Below are positions 9,671 through 20,407 of a stretch of DNA of 64,000 nt, one piece after another; the stretch's first letter is position 1; every line of letters starts with the position of its first letter. Made by a program: the position numbers and the translations under genes. The stretch is from NCBI GenBank assembly GCA_002049455.2, contig KV918762.1:496001-560000 (forward strand), given 5' to 3'. The notes below the pieces were generated by a model. It was not told the DNA's origin, made no database searches, and worked only from the letters and a program-made list of their open reading frames with translations. The DNA comes from Porphyra umbilicalis. Its lineage: Eukaryota; Rhodophyta; Bangiophyceae; Bangiales; Bangiaceae.

Positions 9671-12600
9671 GCCGGGTGCCCGACTTGGGGTTGCCCGGCG
9701 GAACGCGAAAGCGTACGGTGACAAGACTCTTACGTCGTGCCCTTCGGCACTATGAGATCGCAGCCACGTTAGGCCCATGCCTGCGCGTAATGCGAAGTTG
9801 CCGCCCTGTCTTAGACACGGGCGCCGGGGTGAACATAGTGCGAGCTAGTGTTCTCCCTTCGAACTGGATGGCTTACGCCGAAGAGTTGACTACGCTTCCG
9901 CGCATCCGAGATGCAAACAACAATCGTCTTGTGACCAAGTATGCCATACATCTGTATGTAGACACCGGAGGTGTGCGTCTATTTGACCGATTCCTCGTTG
10001 CTGACAACTTGTCAGTCCCGTGCATTCTTGGCACCGAGTTCATTGAACAAAACATCGAGGGCATTCTGCCGCGCTTGCGCAAGATCGTCTGGCAAGAGCA
10101 CGTGCGATGCAAGGAAGAGCAACCTCGGCCAACGCCGATCTTAGCTTGTCTTAACGACAGCGCGTGGGACCGCCACTGGCAAGATAACCCCGCTCGAGTT
10201 CCAGCCTGCAAACAGGTGAGTGTCAACGGACACAAGGAGGAGTGGATCATGGCCACATGCGACACGCCTGGTATGGATACCATCACACCGAACATTCTGT
10301 TGTGCCGACACAAGTCCATGGCAGTCGCCCGCGGCATCGCCATCGTCAAACCGGACGAACCATTCCTGGTCAAGTTATGCAACTTCGGCAAGGACCAAGT
10401 CATTGTTCGCAAGAACTCTACCTTGGGGTTTGCAGAACCCTATCAAGGGCCGATGCTTTCCGCCGTCTTGGATGACAACACCCCAAAGGGTGGAACCGAT
10501 AACTCATCGGACGACGCGAGTCGTGACCCACTCGAGGACCTCGACCTCAGTGAGGCACCCGAGTACCTGCACAAGCAGATTCGAGACATGCTGAAGACGC
10601 ATTCGTCTATGTGGGATGGAACCCTTGGCGTCATCCGTGCTACGGAGCACGCCATCGTCACTCCTCCCGACGCTCTGCCCATACGGGCCCAACCCTACCG
10701 CACCGGGCCGTTCAAACGGCAGATCATCGCTGATCAGATCAACAAGATGTTGAAGCTCAACATCATTGCCCCTAGCCATAGTGCTTGGGCAAGCCCCGTG
10801 GTAATTGTACCAAAGAAGAACGGTAAGGCCCGATTCTGTGTCGACTATCGTCGGTTAAACATCATCACCGAGAAGGATGCTTATCCCTTGCCTCGGATGG
10901 AGGACTGCCTGGACTCCTTGGGAGATGCCCAGGTGTCCACGTCCCTCGACTGCACCGCGGGGATCTGGCAAGTACCCTTACGCAAGGACGACCAAGAGAA
11001 GACGGCGTTCACGACGCACTGTGGTATATACCACTGGTTATCTATGCCTTTCGGCTTGACGAACGCGCCCGCTACCTTTCAGCGCGCGTTGGATATTATC
11101 CTCTCGGGTTTGAAGTGGCAGATATGCCTCGTCTACTTAGACGATGTCATCATCTTCTCCGCAAACGCGGAACAACACATCAAAGACGTTGACACGGTTC
11201 TTCACCGCCTCCGCGAAGCCGGGGTAACCCTCAACTTGGAAAAGTGCACGTGATTCTCCGATGAGGTCGAGTACCTAGGACACATTGTCCGCCCCGGACA
11301 ACTGCACGTGCACAACAAATACGTGGATGCTCTGAAGCATGCCAAGTTCCCAACCACAAAGACCCAGCTGAAAAGCTTCTTGGGCATGTGCAACGTCTAT
11401 CGACGGTTTGTCAAAGACTTTGCCAAACGAGCAAAGCCCCTGAACGCCCTGACTAGGGCCGAGATCCCACCGGATTGACCACCACCGACGGACGTGGCTA
11501 TCGCCGCCTTCGAGGACCTTCGCAACGCACTGTTGTGCCCATCGGTACTTGCCTTGCCGAAGGCCAATCGGAAGCTCGTCGTTGACGTGGACGCATGCGC
11601 CGACCAAGTTGGTTGTACCCTCCTCCAAGAGGAGCCGGGCGAACTGCTTCACCCTGTCGGGTATTGGAGCCGAGGACTCACTGCTGCAGAGCAAAACTAC
11701 TCCACTACGGAGCGAGAATGCCTCGGCGTTGTGTGGGCTGTCCTCAAGTTGAGGCACTTCCTCGACGGACAACGGTTCCTCATCCGAACGGATCACCAAG
11801 CACTTAGCTGGATCTACAGCACGACCGACTCAAGCGGACGCTTGATGCGATGGCGACTTCGCCTCTCCAAATACACATTCGATATGGTTTATAAACCAGG
11901 TGCATCGCACCACTTGCCCGACTTCCTGTCGCGCGCCTCTACGGTGGCGCCGCCAGAAGATATCCACCATGATATACCTTGTCTGGCGTTGGCCGAGACG
12001 GCCAACGGCTTAAGAACGGGGAGGTACACGGGTACCTACACACCGGAACCGGTGGAGTTCGACGATGTTGTCGAAGCACAACAAACAGACGACTTCTGCG
12101 TCGAGATGTCCACTCGCGTGGAGCGCGGAACAGCCAAGGCCTTCTTCCGCGATGAGCACCACGCTCTGTACCGCCGTGCGCCTTACGGCAATCAACTGGT
12201 TATTCCAAAGTCGCTACGCGAACGCGTGTTGACCCTCGAGCACCACGCAACCGTGGCCGCCCATCCTGGTATGAACCGGATGTACTACACAATGTGTAAG
12301 GCATACTACTGGCCTTCAATGGTGACGGATATTCATTCGACCATCACCAAATGCACAACGTGTGCGCAAAACCGCCTCGTCTTGCGGCGACACACCACGC
12401 CCTTGTCCCTGTTCCAGGCTACCGAGCCCCTCACGGAGCTATCCGTTGACATCTTTGGGCCCATCCCGGCCTCCAAGAAGGGCAACCGCTTCATCTTGGT
12501 TATCACCGACCGCTTGGCCAAGCTCACCAAGTGCGTCGCCTTGCGGCGAATCACGGCTATGTCAGTGGCGTCAGCCATCATCGACGCGTGGGTGTCAGCC

Positions 12601-13353
12601 TACGGGCCACCGGACCGGATCCTATCGGACCAAGGGCCCCAGTTCATGTCGAACTTCTTCATCGCTGTGATGAAAATGCTTGGCATTGAAATGGTTCGCA
12701 CCACGGCGTATCATCCCCAAACCAATGGGCAAGTTGAACGGTACAACCGTACCATGGCTACGCAGCTGCGACACTACGTCGCCGAAGACCCATCACGATG
12801 AGATGAGCTACTCCCGGTAATCACCATGGCGTATAATAGCCAACCACATCGGTCGACGGGCATCGCCCCATTTGAGCTTGTTATCCCAAGGCGGATCCCC
12901 AACCTCACGGTTCGCAACTTGCCCACGGGCACTCCGCTTACCAATAAGGGAGCGCTCAAGGATGGGTCACCCCTAGCTCGCAAGCGCGAGTTCATAGCCC
13001 GCCTGCGCAAGCAGATCCCCATCGTGGTCGAGGCCTTGCGTAAGACGCAACAACGTTACAAACGTAACTTCGACCATCGCGTCGCAACCCGCAATGCGGA
13101 CGTCAAGATCGGCGACTACGTATACACGACCAACCACGATCGGCAAAACAAGCTGCAAAGCAAAGCCATTGGCCCCTTCGTGGTCGTCGACGCGGACGCG
13201 GACGCCTCCACGTTTGTCATTGACATTGACGGCGAGGAAAAACGCGTCAGCAGTGACCATGTCACCCCCGCTCCTCGTCCAACGACGACGGACAAGGTTC
13301 CACACCCCTTGCTAGATGGTCTAGACCAACGCAAGTCAACCCCGGCAACTGCC

Positions 13354-13500
13354 GATGAGTATGTGATCGACAAACTCCTAGGCTTACGCCAGACGGGTGA
13401 CAGCTATAGCGCTAAGGTGCGCTGGTTCGACTACGGGTCGAAAGACGACACCTGGGAACCCCTGGAGAACCTCCCCCGCAACCTGGTGGTGCGTTTCCTT
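13354..13500 (+). other. Chromodomain within gypsy Pol
   Basis: Residues DEYVIDKLLGLRQ, YSAKVRWFDYG, DDTWEPLENL and VVRFL follow the chromodomain pattern (Y/V-x-V-E/D-K-I-L...Y-L-V-K-W-x-G...TWEP-x-x-N-L). In chromoviruses this domain steers integration to particular chromatin. The aromatic cage positions are only partly conserved (Y, W and W visible). Confidence 0.85.
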
Positions 13501-13579
13501 CGACAGAAGAAGAAGCATGTACCGGGGTACGAGTGGCAAACGCCAACGCGACGAAGTCGCCGACAGGCCGGGCTCACAA

Positions 13580-14127
13580 CCGTGGCCAACATCGTCATGG
13601 ACTCCACGTGGATACCCACTATCCAACATGTCCATATTACCGGTGACGGAGTTATCCATGCCGATGTCTCTTGGACAGAGTCAAGTACCGACGTTGCAAT
13701 TAAGGAAGTAATTCCTGTGGCGTGGCTCAAGTCCACTCTGCCGTCCATGACGCGCAACTTTGCGTATGATCCCCAACTTGCCTTGCGGCATTTCTCTCGG
13801 CTGAGCCGTGTTTACGGCCCGTACACATATGTGTGGCCGAAATCCGCACAGGCGACACTCATCTGGAGCGATCCCCCCGTACCAAGGCTCCCCAACGGGT
13901 TTCTGGTACCTCCGGTGCAACACTTGGACTCAGTCCTTCGACGCTTGGTAACAACCCCTGAGGAAGCAACCGTGGTAATACCACAAAGGACCAACACCAG
14001 TTGGTACGCTACTGCCATACGTGCATGTTTCGAGTACGAAGTGCTTTTATCAGCAGACTCAAGGGATGCAAATCCCACACCATGGGCCATGCTGGCATGC
14101 CACTTCCTTCATCGCTATGATGACTGA
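13580..14127 (+). other. Extra C-terminal domain after the chromodomain
   Basis: About 180 residues follow the chromodomain, where most chromoviruses end. Visible motifs are DPQLALRHFSRLSRVYGPYT, IWSDPP (about 13864), GFLVPPVQHLDSVLRRL (about 13897) and ATVVIPQRTNTSWY (about 13966). The spacing of an 'F...l...fG', a PP motif, a helix and a 'VVIP....W' strand recalls the Dam-like methyltransferase module of some DIRS-type retroelements and phage T1 Dam relatives. The NPPY-type catalytic motif is not clearly preserved. The identity is inference. The frame ends at TGA 14125-14127; if TGA were read as Trp it would continue 42 codons to a TAG. Confidence 0.5.
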
Positions 14128-14339
14128 CAGGAAACTGCGAAGTTGATACGCCGAGTGTGCGCGCGAGCGCGGTTGCGGACGAAAATGTCGTACGGACTCT
14201 GGTCAGTAATGACCGGGATCCCATCGACCACCTCGGTCGGGCCAACGTGCGCGTAGAACGAGCCGCGAGGCTGAGGCGAACATACATCTCCGGGTCGGTG
14301 GACCAAACGACATCGGGTCCGTCACCCGCAACGGCGTGA

Positions 14340-15240
14340 GCCACGTGCGCCGCGCCGCCGGCAGTTGCCGCCCTTGCCCGCGTTGCCGGCTCTCGACGCC
14401 CGCGCCGCAAGGCGAATCGCCCGCGTCGCCGGCCGTTGCCACCCCTGCCCGCGCCGCAAGGCGAACCGCCCGCGCCGTAAGGCGAATCGCCCGCGCCAAC
14501 GGCTGTCGTCAACCGCGCCGCCAGGCGAGCCGCCCGCGTCGCAGGTCAATGCCGCCCTTGCCCGCGCTGCCGTCCTTCGACGCTCGCGCCGCCAGGCGAA
14601 CCGCCCGCGTCGCTGGCCGATGCCGCCCTTGCCTGCGCCGCAAGGCAAATCGCCCGACTCGCCGGCCGTTGCCACCCTTGCCCGCGCCGCAAGGCGAATC
14701 GCCCGTGCCGCCAGGCGAACCGCCCGCGTCGCTGGCCGATGCCGCCCTTGCCTGCGCCGCAAGGCAAATCGCCCGTGCCGCCAGGCGAACCGCCCGCGTC
14801 GCTGGCCGATGCCGCCCTTGCCCGCGCAGCCGGCTCTCGACGGCCGCGCCGCAAGGCGAATCGCCCGCGTCGCCGGCCGTTGCCACCCTTGCCCGCGCCG
14901 CAAGGCGAACCGCCCGCGCCGTAAGGCTAATCGCCCGCGCCAACGGCTGTTGACAACCGCGCCGCCAGGCGAGCCGCCCGCGTCGCAGGCCAATGCCGCC
15001 TTTGCCTGCGCCGCCAGGCGAATTGCCCGCGCCAACGGCAGTCGTCAACCGCGCCGCCAGGCGAGCCGCCCGCGTCTCAGGCCAATGCCACCCTTGCCTG
15101 CGCCGCAAGGCGAATTGCCCGCGCCAACGGCTGTCGTCAACCGCGCCGCAAGGCAAATCGCCGGCGTCGCAGGCCAATGCCGCCCTTGCCTGCGCCGCAA
15201 GGCAAACCGCCCGCGTCGCCGGCCGTTGCCGCCTTTGCCC
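14340..15240. repeat. GC-rich tandem repeat between pol and 3' LTR
   Basis: Units of roughly 50-60 bp recombine the modules GCCGCAAGGCGAATCGCCCG, CGTCGCCGGCCGTTGCC and CACCCTTGCCCGCGCC. The string GGCGAATCGCC inside most units is an 11-bp palindrome. All reading frames on both strands stay largely open across the array, so the long antisense ORFs here are not evidence of genes. Confidence 0.9.
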
Positions 15241-15299
15241 GCGTTGCCGTCCCTTTCCGCCCTTGCGCCTTGCCGCCCTTTTGCCGTGCCGCCCTTGTG

Positions 15300-15490
15300 C
15301 CTTGCCAACCTTGCCGCCCTTGCCGCCCTTGCCGCCCTTGCCGCCGGGCTGGCCGCGCTTGCCGCCCTTGCCGCAGCGCTTGCCGCCCTTGCCGCCGTCG
15401 CCGCCGGGCTTGCCGCCCTTGCCGCCGTCGCCGCCGGGCTTGCCGCCCTTGCCGCCGTCGCCGCCGGGCTTGCCGCCCTTGCCGCCTTGC
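15300..15490. repeat. 15- and 30-bp minisatellite (TTGCCGCCC / GTCGCCGCCGGGC)
   Basis: Three consecutive 30-bp units of TTGCCGCCCTTGCCGCCG plus TCGCCGCCGGGC end near 15475, preceded by shorter TTGCCGCCC repeats from about 15300. The antisense reading is a Gly-Lys-rich GGKGG repeat. Confidence 0.9.
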
Positions 15491-15639
15491 GCGCCGCCCC
15501 CCCCACCCCGCGCAAAACCACACTCACCGGGCCCACCACCTCGCGGTGTGCCACCTTGCGGCGGCGCACCCCTACTCAATTTTGCCGTTAGGCAGCGACC
15601 TGTGCGCGAGCACGAAGACACGGGATAGTCACGTGCCGA

Positions 15640-15890
15640 GACAACGCGGACCCGCACCCCGGCTCCCGCCGTGTCGTCGGGGGAGTCAACACCCCGACGA
15701 GGGCGGCGCCTGCCGTCACGACGACCACCACCCAGCTGGTGCTGCCCCGCGCGTACGCCTTGGCGCTAACCGGCCTGCAGGTGTGAACCCCACCCCCACG
15801 CTCGGCACCACGGACCCGCGTCCCGGCTTTCGCCGTGTCGTCGGGGTAGTCCAACCCCCGACGAAGGAGGGGCCACTCGGCGCCGACGAC
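15640..15890. repeat. Diverged ~165-bp direct repeat
   Basis: Segment 15644-15715 (GGACCCGCACCCCGGCT, CGCCGTGTCGTCGGGG, CCCCGACGA) recurs at about 15810-15885 with substitutions. It lies in the 3' non-coding part of the gypsy element. Confidence 0.75.
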
Positions 15891-16278
15891 GGTTGCCCCA
15901 ACACGTGTTGCACGACGCACCCGCGCACCAACGGGTCTTAACCCCGACGCTCGTCGCCTGTCAACCGGCCGTCTGGCCACCACGCCGACGCCGACGCCGA
16001 CTCGCCTGCGAGGGCGCGCGTACGCGCAAGCGCCGGTCGGACCCGCCGCGTCAGCTGCCCACCACCCACGCCCACGCGTGTGTGGCGGGATGGTCGCGAC
16101 CGACGACGGCGAACCGCCACCTCCCCCCAATCGGGACTGGGCGGCGCGCCCCCCCCCCCACGGCTCCCGCCGCCTGGGCGGCTGCGCCCGCGCGGGCCCG
16201 TAAGGGGCCGCGATCGCCCAATCGGGTTTCGCCATCCTCGGATCTCACCGGGACGGTTCGAATCTCGCGTTGGAGGTA

Positions 16279-16673
16279 TGTAGCATATCTCTGCTACCAA
16301 TTGGCAATTAGCCACGAGTAGCCCCCTTGACTGGCCGAATCCACGAATGTGTGTGACTCGGCTTGTGGCACGCTCTTTGGGGGGTTACTTCCGCATTGTT
16401 TATTTTTTATTGCTTGTTTTGCTTGCCTGTCTTATCTGTCTGCCGGCACTCATTACGATCGCTTGATCGGATGGTCGATCGACCAGTGCAGTTGTTTGTA
16501 TTAAACCACCGTGGGTCCGGGGTCGCCGTCGTGGGCACTACCCGGCTCCCCATCGGATGCCCTTCAACAAAAAGGTCTTCTTGCTCGCCGCGACGGCGAT
16601 AGAACTCGCTTTCTTGCTTGGCTACGGTCGGTCTCAGTACACTGGTAATTGAACTAACGTTATGAATACCACA
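16279..16673 (+). repeat. 3' LTR of the gypsy element
   Basis: Same length as the 5' LTR at a constant offset of 8880 bases. It is followed directly by the target duplication GTGGC. Confidence 0.97.
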
Positions 16674-17394
16674 GTGGCCACTAGGGCTGTGTGTTTGTCC
16701 CAGATCTGGCGGCAGCCGCCTCGCCCGGCGCTGAATTTTTCGGGTCGAGGGCGACGCCACCAACGAAGACGCGCCCGCAGTACTTTCAGAGAGCGGGATC
16801 ATCCAACCAGCAATGGGCACGGAATGTCACTCCAATCATATGGCAGCACACATGACCCTCAAAGGTCGAACCGGCGCAGCCCTTCTCACTTGAAGGCGGT
16901 TTCGTAATCAATTGCAGGCCCAGCCAGGAGTTATGACAGATAGTGCACACTGAGGATGCCGAAGTCCATGGCACACGGCCTTTTTCAGGCCCCTGGTGAG
17001 GCCATCTGCTGGGTGTGCTCGCCAATGGATCAGGATGCCGCTTAAGTCTGCGGAGGACTAGGATCAACTGGGCAAGCTGGTTTGATTGGCTAGATTAAGC
17101 AGCTCCTACGGGTGCAGCACTTGGTGTGAGGACCGTCAGCGAGTGAAAGGACCGGGTGCCACCCGCCCTCTGAGATAATATGCACGCAAATTGGAGCGAC
17201 ACAATGGGGGGCGCAGCGGCGCACCGTATACAAACCCAAGTGCGACCAAAGACGCCATGATAAGGCGGCCAAAATGATTGATGCGCTCATTCATTGCGAT
17301 TATGGCCTTTGTGACCGACCCATACCGCGCAAGGCCACCCTTGCACAGCACCTTCAGGAGTGATGGAATCTTTTGTGCGGGCACGCGGAGGACA

Positions 17395-18123
17395 TCAAGC
17401 TTCATTACCTGCGAGTGTGTGCACCAGAGCATCCAAGGAGGAGATAAAACGGTCAGAATCTCGTCTGGAGCGGGTCCCACCCGTTCCCAAGTACACCCCC
17501 AGTCGCGCCTCCAGCAAGATGTCACAGAGAGAGGCAGTACTGACGTGGAGCATATCAAAGCCAAAGATGCGGTACAAGCAGCAAGGCCCGGTCCCCAGCC
17601 CGTGTACAGCAACCAAGGCAGGGATGATGGCCACAATGGAGGTGTCGCCCTCAATCTGCATCAGGCGAGCAGCGCCAGCTCCATCCTCCAACGCCTCCAC
17701 ATCCTCAATCTGAGCGTCGACCGCCAATAGCACCTCTCGCACGTCCGCGCGGCGGCCGCGGCATGCCGCCGAGTTCTTGTGGACCATACAATGGGAGCAC
17801 GGTCTCTGGCAGCCACTCAGCTTGAGGCTGAGCGCGTGACACTCCTCCGGCTGGTCCGCCGCATATAGTACAATGCGAGGCACGGCCAGTACCATCCCCT
17901 CCTCACCCGGAACTCGCATCTTCATGCCGTACTCGCTGGCGGGGATGAGGCGGTGCAGCAGCACAGCCAAACACCGCTGGAAGATGGCGTCGCGCAGCAC
18001 GCGCACCCGCTTCTTTTCCGCCGCGTCGTGGCTGTCGGGCTTGATAATCGGCACGTATCCGATGGTCAGCCACTGTATCTTTCCGGTCAGGATGTTGGGG
18101 AATCGCACGCGCATAGGGTACAC
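17395..18123 (-). pseudogene. Plavaka-like transposase core segment
   Basis: Translation shows MRVRFPNILTGK, then GYVPIIKPDSHD, a helical FQRCLAVLLHRLIPASEYG, PRIVLYAADQPEEC, and a Cys cluster CQRPCSHCMV. In Plavaka-type transposases an 'N-I...yiP' stretch is followed by 'G..m....G..r...P.l..y.aD.pE......g..CP.C', and this segment follows that order. The frame ends at 17395, while a different frame further downstream still looks coding (KIPSLLKVLCKGGLARYG, about 17290-17400), so the C-terminal half is frameshifted or lies in another exon. The family assignment rests on motif order alone. Confidence 0.6.
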
Positions 18124-18257
18124 ATAGTTTGCTGCGGGAGGAGCAGCAGTGAAAAGTGCAGGGCACAGAGAGAAAACATGAAATTAAGTGCCTGTGCCCA
18201 AGGGTACGTCAAAGGAAATGCCTTCCACAGTCACAGGGCAGACTGACCTCACCGTCA
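18124..18257 (-). other. Probable intron of the transposase-like gene
   Basis: Minus strand: a candidate donor GGTGAGG lies near 18240 and a pyrimidine tract ending CTGCTCCTCCCGCAG lies just before the NYVYPMRV coding segment. Both flanking frames are open. The exact donor is unresolved because the best GTGAGG site would leave a stop in the upstream frame. Confidence 0.45.
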
Positions 18258-18485
18258 CGGCACCCGGCACCAAGCAACAGCATAGGCAAACTCAACCCCG
18301 TTCCAGGAGATCAATGACGCGTCTGAGAACAACTGCACCGCCATTGCAAAGGCCTTGATGGGCTTGTCATCGTGGACGGCGCTAGCGTGCAGGTCAAGCA
18401 CGTCTGCCTCCTGGTCAAGGTACACGTCACTATCCAAAGAGTTGGAGCGCTTGGTGGATCCATTGTCGTCGATGCCGCTTCCCGC
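18258..18485 (-). pseudogene. Plavaka-like transposase, segment with the SDAS motif
   Basis: In a frame offset from both neighbours: DSDVYLDQEADVLDLHASAV, KPIKAFAMAVQLFSDASLIS, WNGVEFAYAV. Family members have 'l.lySDkT.ls..G....yPv.v.l.N' at this place, and the Asp of FSDAS would be the first catalytic acidic residue. The upstream frame stops at 18430 and this one takes over near 18485, so one frameshift separates them. Confidence 0.5.
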
Positions 18486-19545
18486 GCAACTGCACCTCCG
18501 TCGCCCGACCAAAAGCCTCCTCAGCGACGTCCATCACGTCGCGGAAGAAGAACTTGTACACGCCGCCCTCGACAACATCGGTGACTTTCCACTGCATCTC
18601 GGCCAGGCACCGGTCCTGCTCGCCCTTGAGTGACGTCACAAAGGCGGCTGCCGTGGGGAAGGGAGACGTGAGGGGGCCATTGACCATCTTGGCCTTAGCC
18701 TCGCGGATCGCACGGCGCAGTCGCTTCCTCGAGCTCGTCTTCTTGGCTGCACGCGGCCGGCTGGCCGTGGACGCGTCTCTGGACGCGTCGCTGCCGGCGG
18801 ATTCGCTGCCCACCGAGTCGTCGTTACTCGACGCGGTGCTCGTCGAGCTCGTCGACGACCCACCCGAGGGAGAGGCGAGCTGCTGCTGGAGCTCTTCGAT
18901 TAAGAGCTTGGCTGCCACCGCGGTGGCGACCTCGGCCGCCGCGACCGTCTCATAGTACTCTATTCGCGCCTTGTGCGTCATCCCGTTGCCGCCCGTCGAC
19001 AAGGCGAGCATGCGAATTGCATTGAGTTCATCGCCGACAAACTCGGACAGCCGCCCCTGTCGGTGCGCCGGGACGAGCGGCTCGGCCCGAGCCACGTCCC
19101 CCTTGCCTAGAAAGTATCGGTAAACCAGCGCCGATGTCGTGCCGTGGAAGACAGGCCGCAACAGGGAGAGGCGGACCGGCGGGGCGCTCGACGCGCCGCG
19201 CACCACAATGACGTGCTCCTCCTCCCCGCCATCCCTCGCAAAGTCATCCCCCGCAAGGTCGTCACGCGCAACATGAAGTGATGGTACGCATGGAGGCGGG
19301 TCGTCATCAACAGTGCCCGCAGTCACCGGACCCACCACCGCACCCGGCGCATCAGCTCCAACGGCAGCCGCGGGCACAACGAGCGCGACGCCGGCCGGAA
19401 GGGGGACGTCAAAAGCCACTTGGCCGGCGTGGAAGCGAGAGATGTGCAGCTCCACGTTGCCTCGCAGGGAAAACTTCGCGCCGCAAAAAGGGCAGGGCAG
19501 CTCCACAATCAGTTTCTCCTTGTCAGACGACGACGAGGAAGGCAT
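18430..19545 (-). pseudogene. Plavaka-like transposase N-terminal part with C2H2 finger
   Basis: Starting at MPSSSSSDKE (ATG at 19545), residues about 16-40 are a C2H2 zinc finger: CPFCGAKFS followed by HISRFH. Acidic and low-complexity sequence comes next, then a Ser-rich stretch, a basic cluster RKRLRRAIREAKAK that could be a nuclear signal, and PFPTAAAFVTSLKGEQDRCL. A finger at the N-terminus fits DNA-binding transposases of this class. The longer frame to 19848 runs into the minisatellite and is not used as start. It lies head-to-head with the gene starting at 20681. Confidence 0.55.
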
Positions 19546-19579
19546 GATGGATAGTTTCGTGGTGGGATCGTCTGGAATG

Positions 19580-20020
19580 CGCCGACGACGTGCGTCGCGT
19601 CGCTTTGCCACGACGAGGCGCCGCCGACGCGGCGCCGCCGCGCTGGCGTGTCCGCGGCCCACGCACGCCCCTCCCCCCCTCTCGCTCGGGGGCACCGGCG
19701 CGCGTCGGCGCGCCGCCCGGCGGCCGACGACGTGCGTCCCGCGCCTCGTACCGACGCGGCGCCGCCGAAGCGGCAACGGTGCGCTAGCGTTTCCGCGGCC
19801 CACACACGCCCCTCCCCCTCCCCCGCCCGGGGTCCGCGGCCCACGCACGCCCCCTCCCCCCCCTGCCCGGTGGCACCGGTGCGCGCCGCCGCGCCGTTCG
19901 GTGGCCGACGACGTGCGTCACGTCGCCCCGCCCCGACGCGGCGCCGCCGACACGGCGCCGCGGCGCCGGCGTCTCCGCGGCACACGCACGCCCGTCCCCC
20001 CCCCTGCCCGCGCCTGCGGC
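19580..20020. repeat. Minisatellite with ~145-180-bp units
   Basis: Three units begin GCCGACGACGTGCGTC at 19580, 19723 and 19904. Each contains GACGCGGCGCCGCCGA and TCCGCGGCCCACGCACGCCC or close variants. Unit 2 carries an internal duplication of the CCGCGGCCCACGCACG part. The array separates the two divergent genes. Confidence 0.9.
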
Positions 20021-20345
20021 CGGCGCGCTCCCCACGACTGCACCGCGGCTACACTGCCTCTGTCTGCGCTCGCGGCGGGCGAGTCCCCCCCCCCCCCCCA
20101 ACCACAGCCACAACCGGTCTCGGGCATAAGGGCAGCTGCGACGGCAGGCAAACGGAGAGGGGCGGTCACCTCTTCACTTGCTCGGCGACGAACGGCACCC
20201 CGTTCCTGCTTTTGCTTTTGCCGCTGTGCGGCCGGGACGGCCACGCCGAAGCGGAAGAGGTGAGGAATTTGAAGCGAGCCCTTCAATAAATTTCAAGGGC
20301 ATTGCACAATTCAATTTCGGCCTCGACAGAGTGATTCCAACGGTT

Positions 20346-20407
20346 CCACAGCACGGCGGCTGCATTGGGTCGGTGGCCACAGCACGGCGGCTGCATGGGG
20401 TCGGTGG
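20346..20407. repeat. 31-bp tandem duplication
   Basis: CCACAGCACGGCGGCTGCAT plus GGGTCGGTGG occurs twice in a row with one difference. Confidence 0.95.

Larger units (their letters stand above)
9676..14127 (+). pseudogene. pol: gypsy Pol polyprotein with three in-frame TGA codons
   Basis: One frame of 1484 codons, interrupted only by TGA at 11251-11253, 11476-11478 and 12799-12801. Protease: VLDTGAGVNIV (about 9808) with CILGTEF downstream. RT: FCVDYRRLN, YPLPRMED, SMPFGLTNAPATFQRA and an intact YLDD at about 11135. RNase H: DVDACADQ, TTERECLG and IRTDHQALSW. Integrase: HHCC finger (HPGMNRMYY, CTTCAQNR) and D-D-E residues in VDIFGPIP, SDQGPQF and NGQVERYNR. A GPF/Y-like IGPFVVV segment and a chromodomain follow. 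All three stops fall where Trp is expected (KCT-x-FSDEVEYLGH, PPD-x-PPP, R-x-DELLP). Without recoding or readthrough the product is non-functional; every catalytic motif is otherwise intact. Confidence 0.93.
7399..16673 (+). mobile_element. Nearly complete Ty3/gypsy chromovirus-type LTR retrotransposon
   Basis: Two 395-bp LTRs enclose gag and pol, and the host pentamer GTGGC is repeated exactly at 7394-7398 and 16674-16678, so this is one clean insertion. The LTRs differ at six positions (about 1.5 percent), indicating moderate age. Domain order is Gag, protease, RT, RNase H, integrase, chromodomain, then an extra C-terminal domain. About 2.1 kb of tandemly repeated GC-rich DNA separates pol from the 3' LTR, which is unusually long. 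Total length 9275 bp. The purine tract before the 3' LTR is weak (GGAGGTA). Confidence 0.97.

Noticed and set aside
9676-14127. Nuclear code reassignment of UGA to Trp as a firm claim
   Set aside because: Other frames here seem to end at TGA (for example 24190-24192), and G-to-A mutation explains the data as well. Kept only as a testable finding.
15370-15490. Regular 30-bp repeats as a possible CRISPR array
   Set aside because: Units are directly adjacent with no unique spacers, and the context is a eukaryotic retrotransposon.
14322-15657. Several long antisense ORFs in the gypsy 3' region
   Set aside because: All arise from tandem repeats without stop codons in any frame; no domain and no start context favour one of them.
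16679-16700. CACTAGGG directly after the gypsy target duplication as a CACTA-element end for the transposase-like gene
   Set aside because: No matching CCCTAGTG end was found on the other side of the gene; the only CCTAGTG (24877) lies inside a dispersed repeat.
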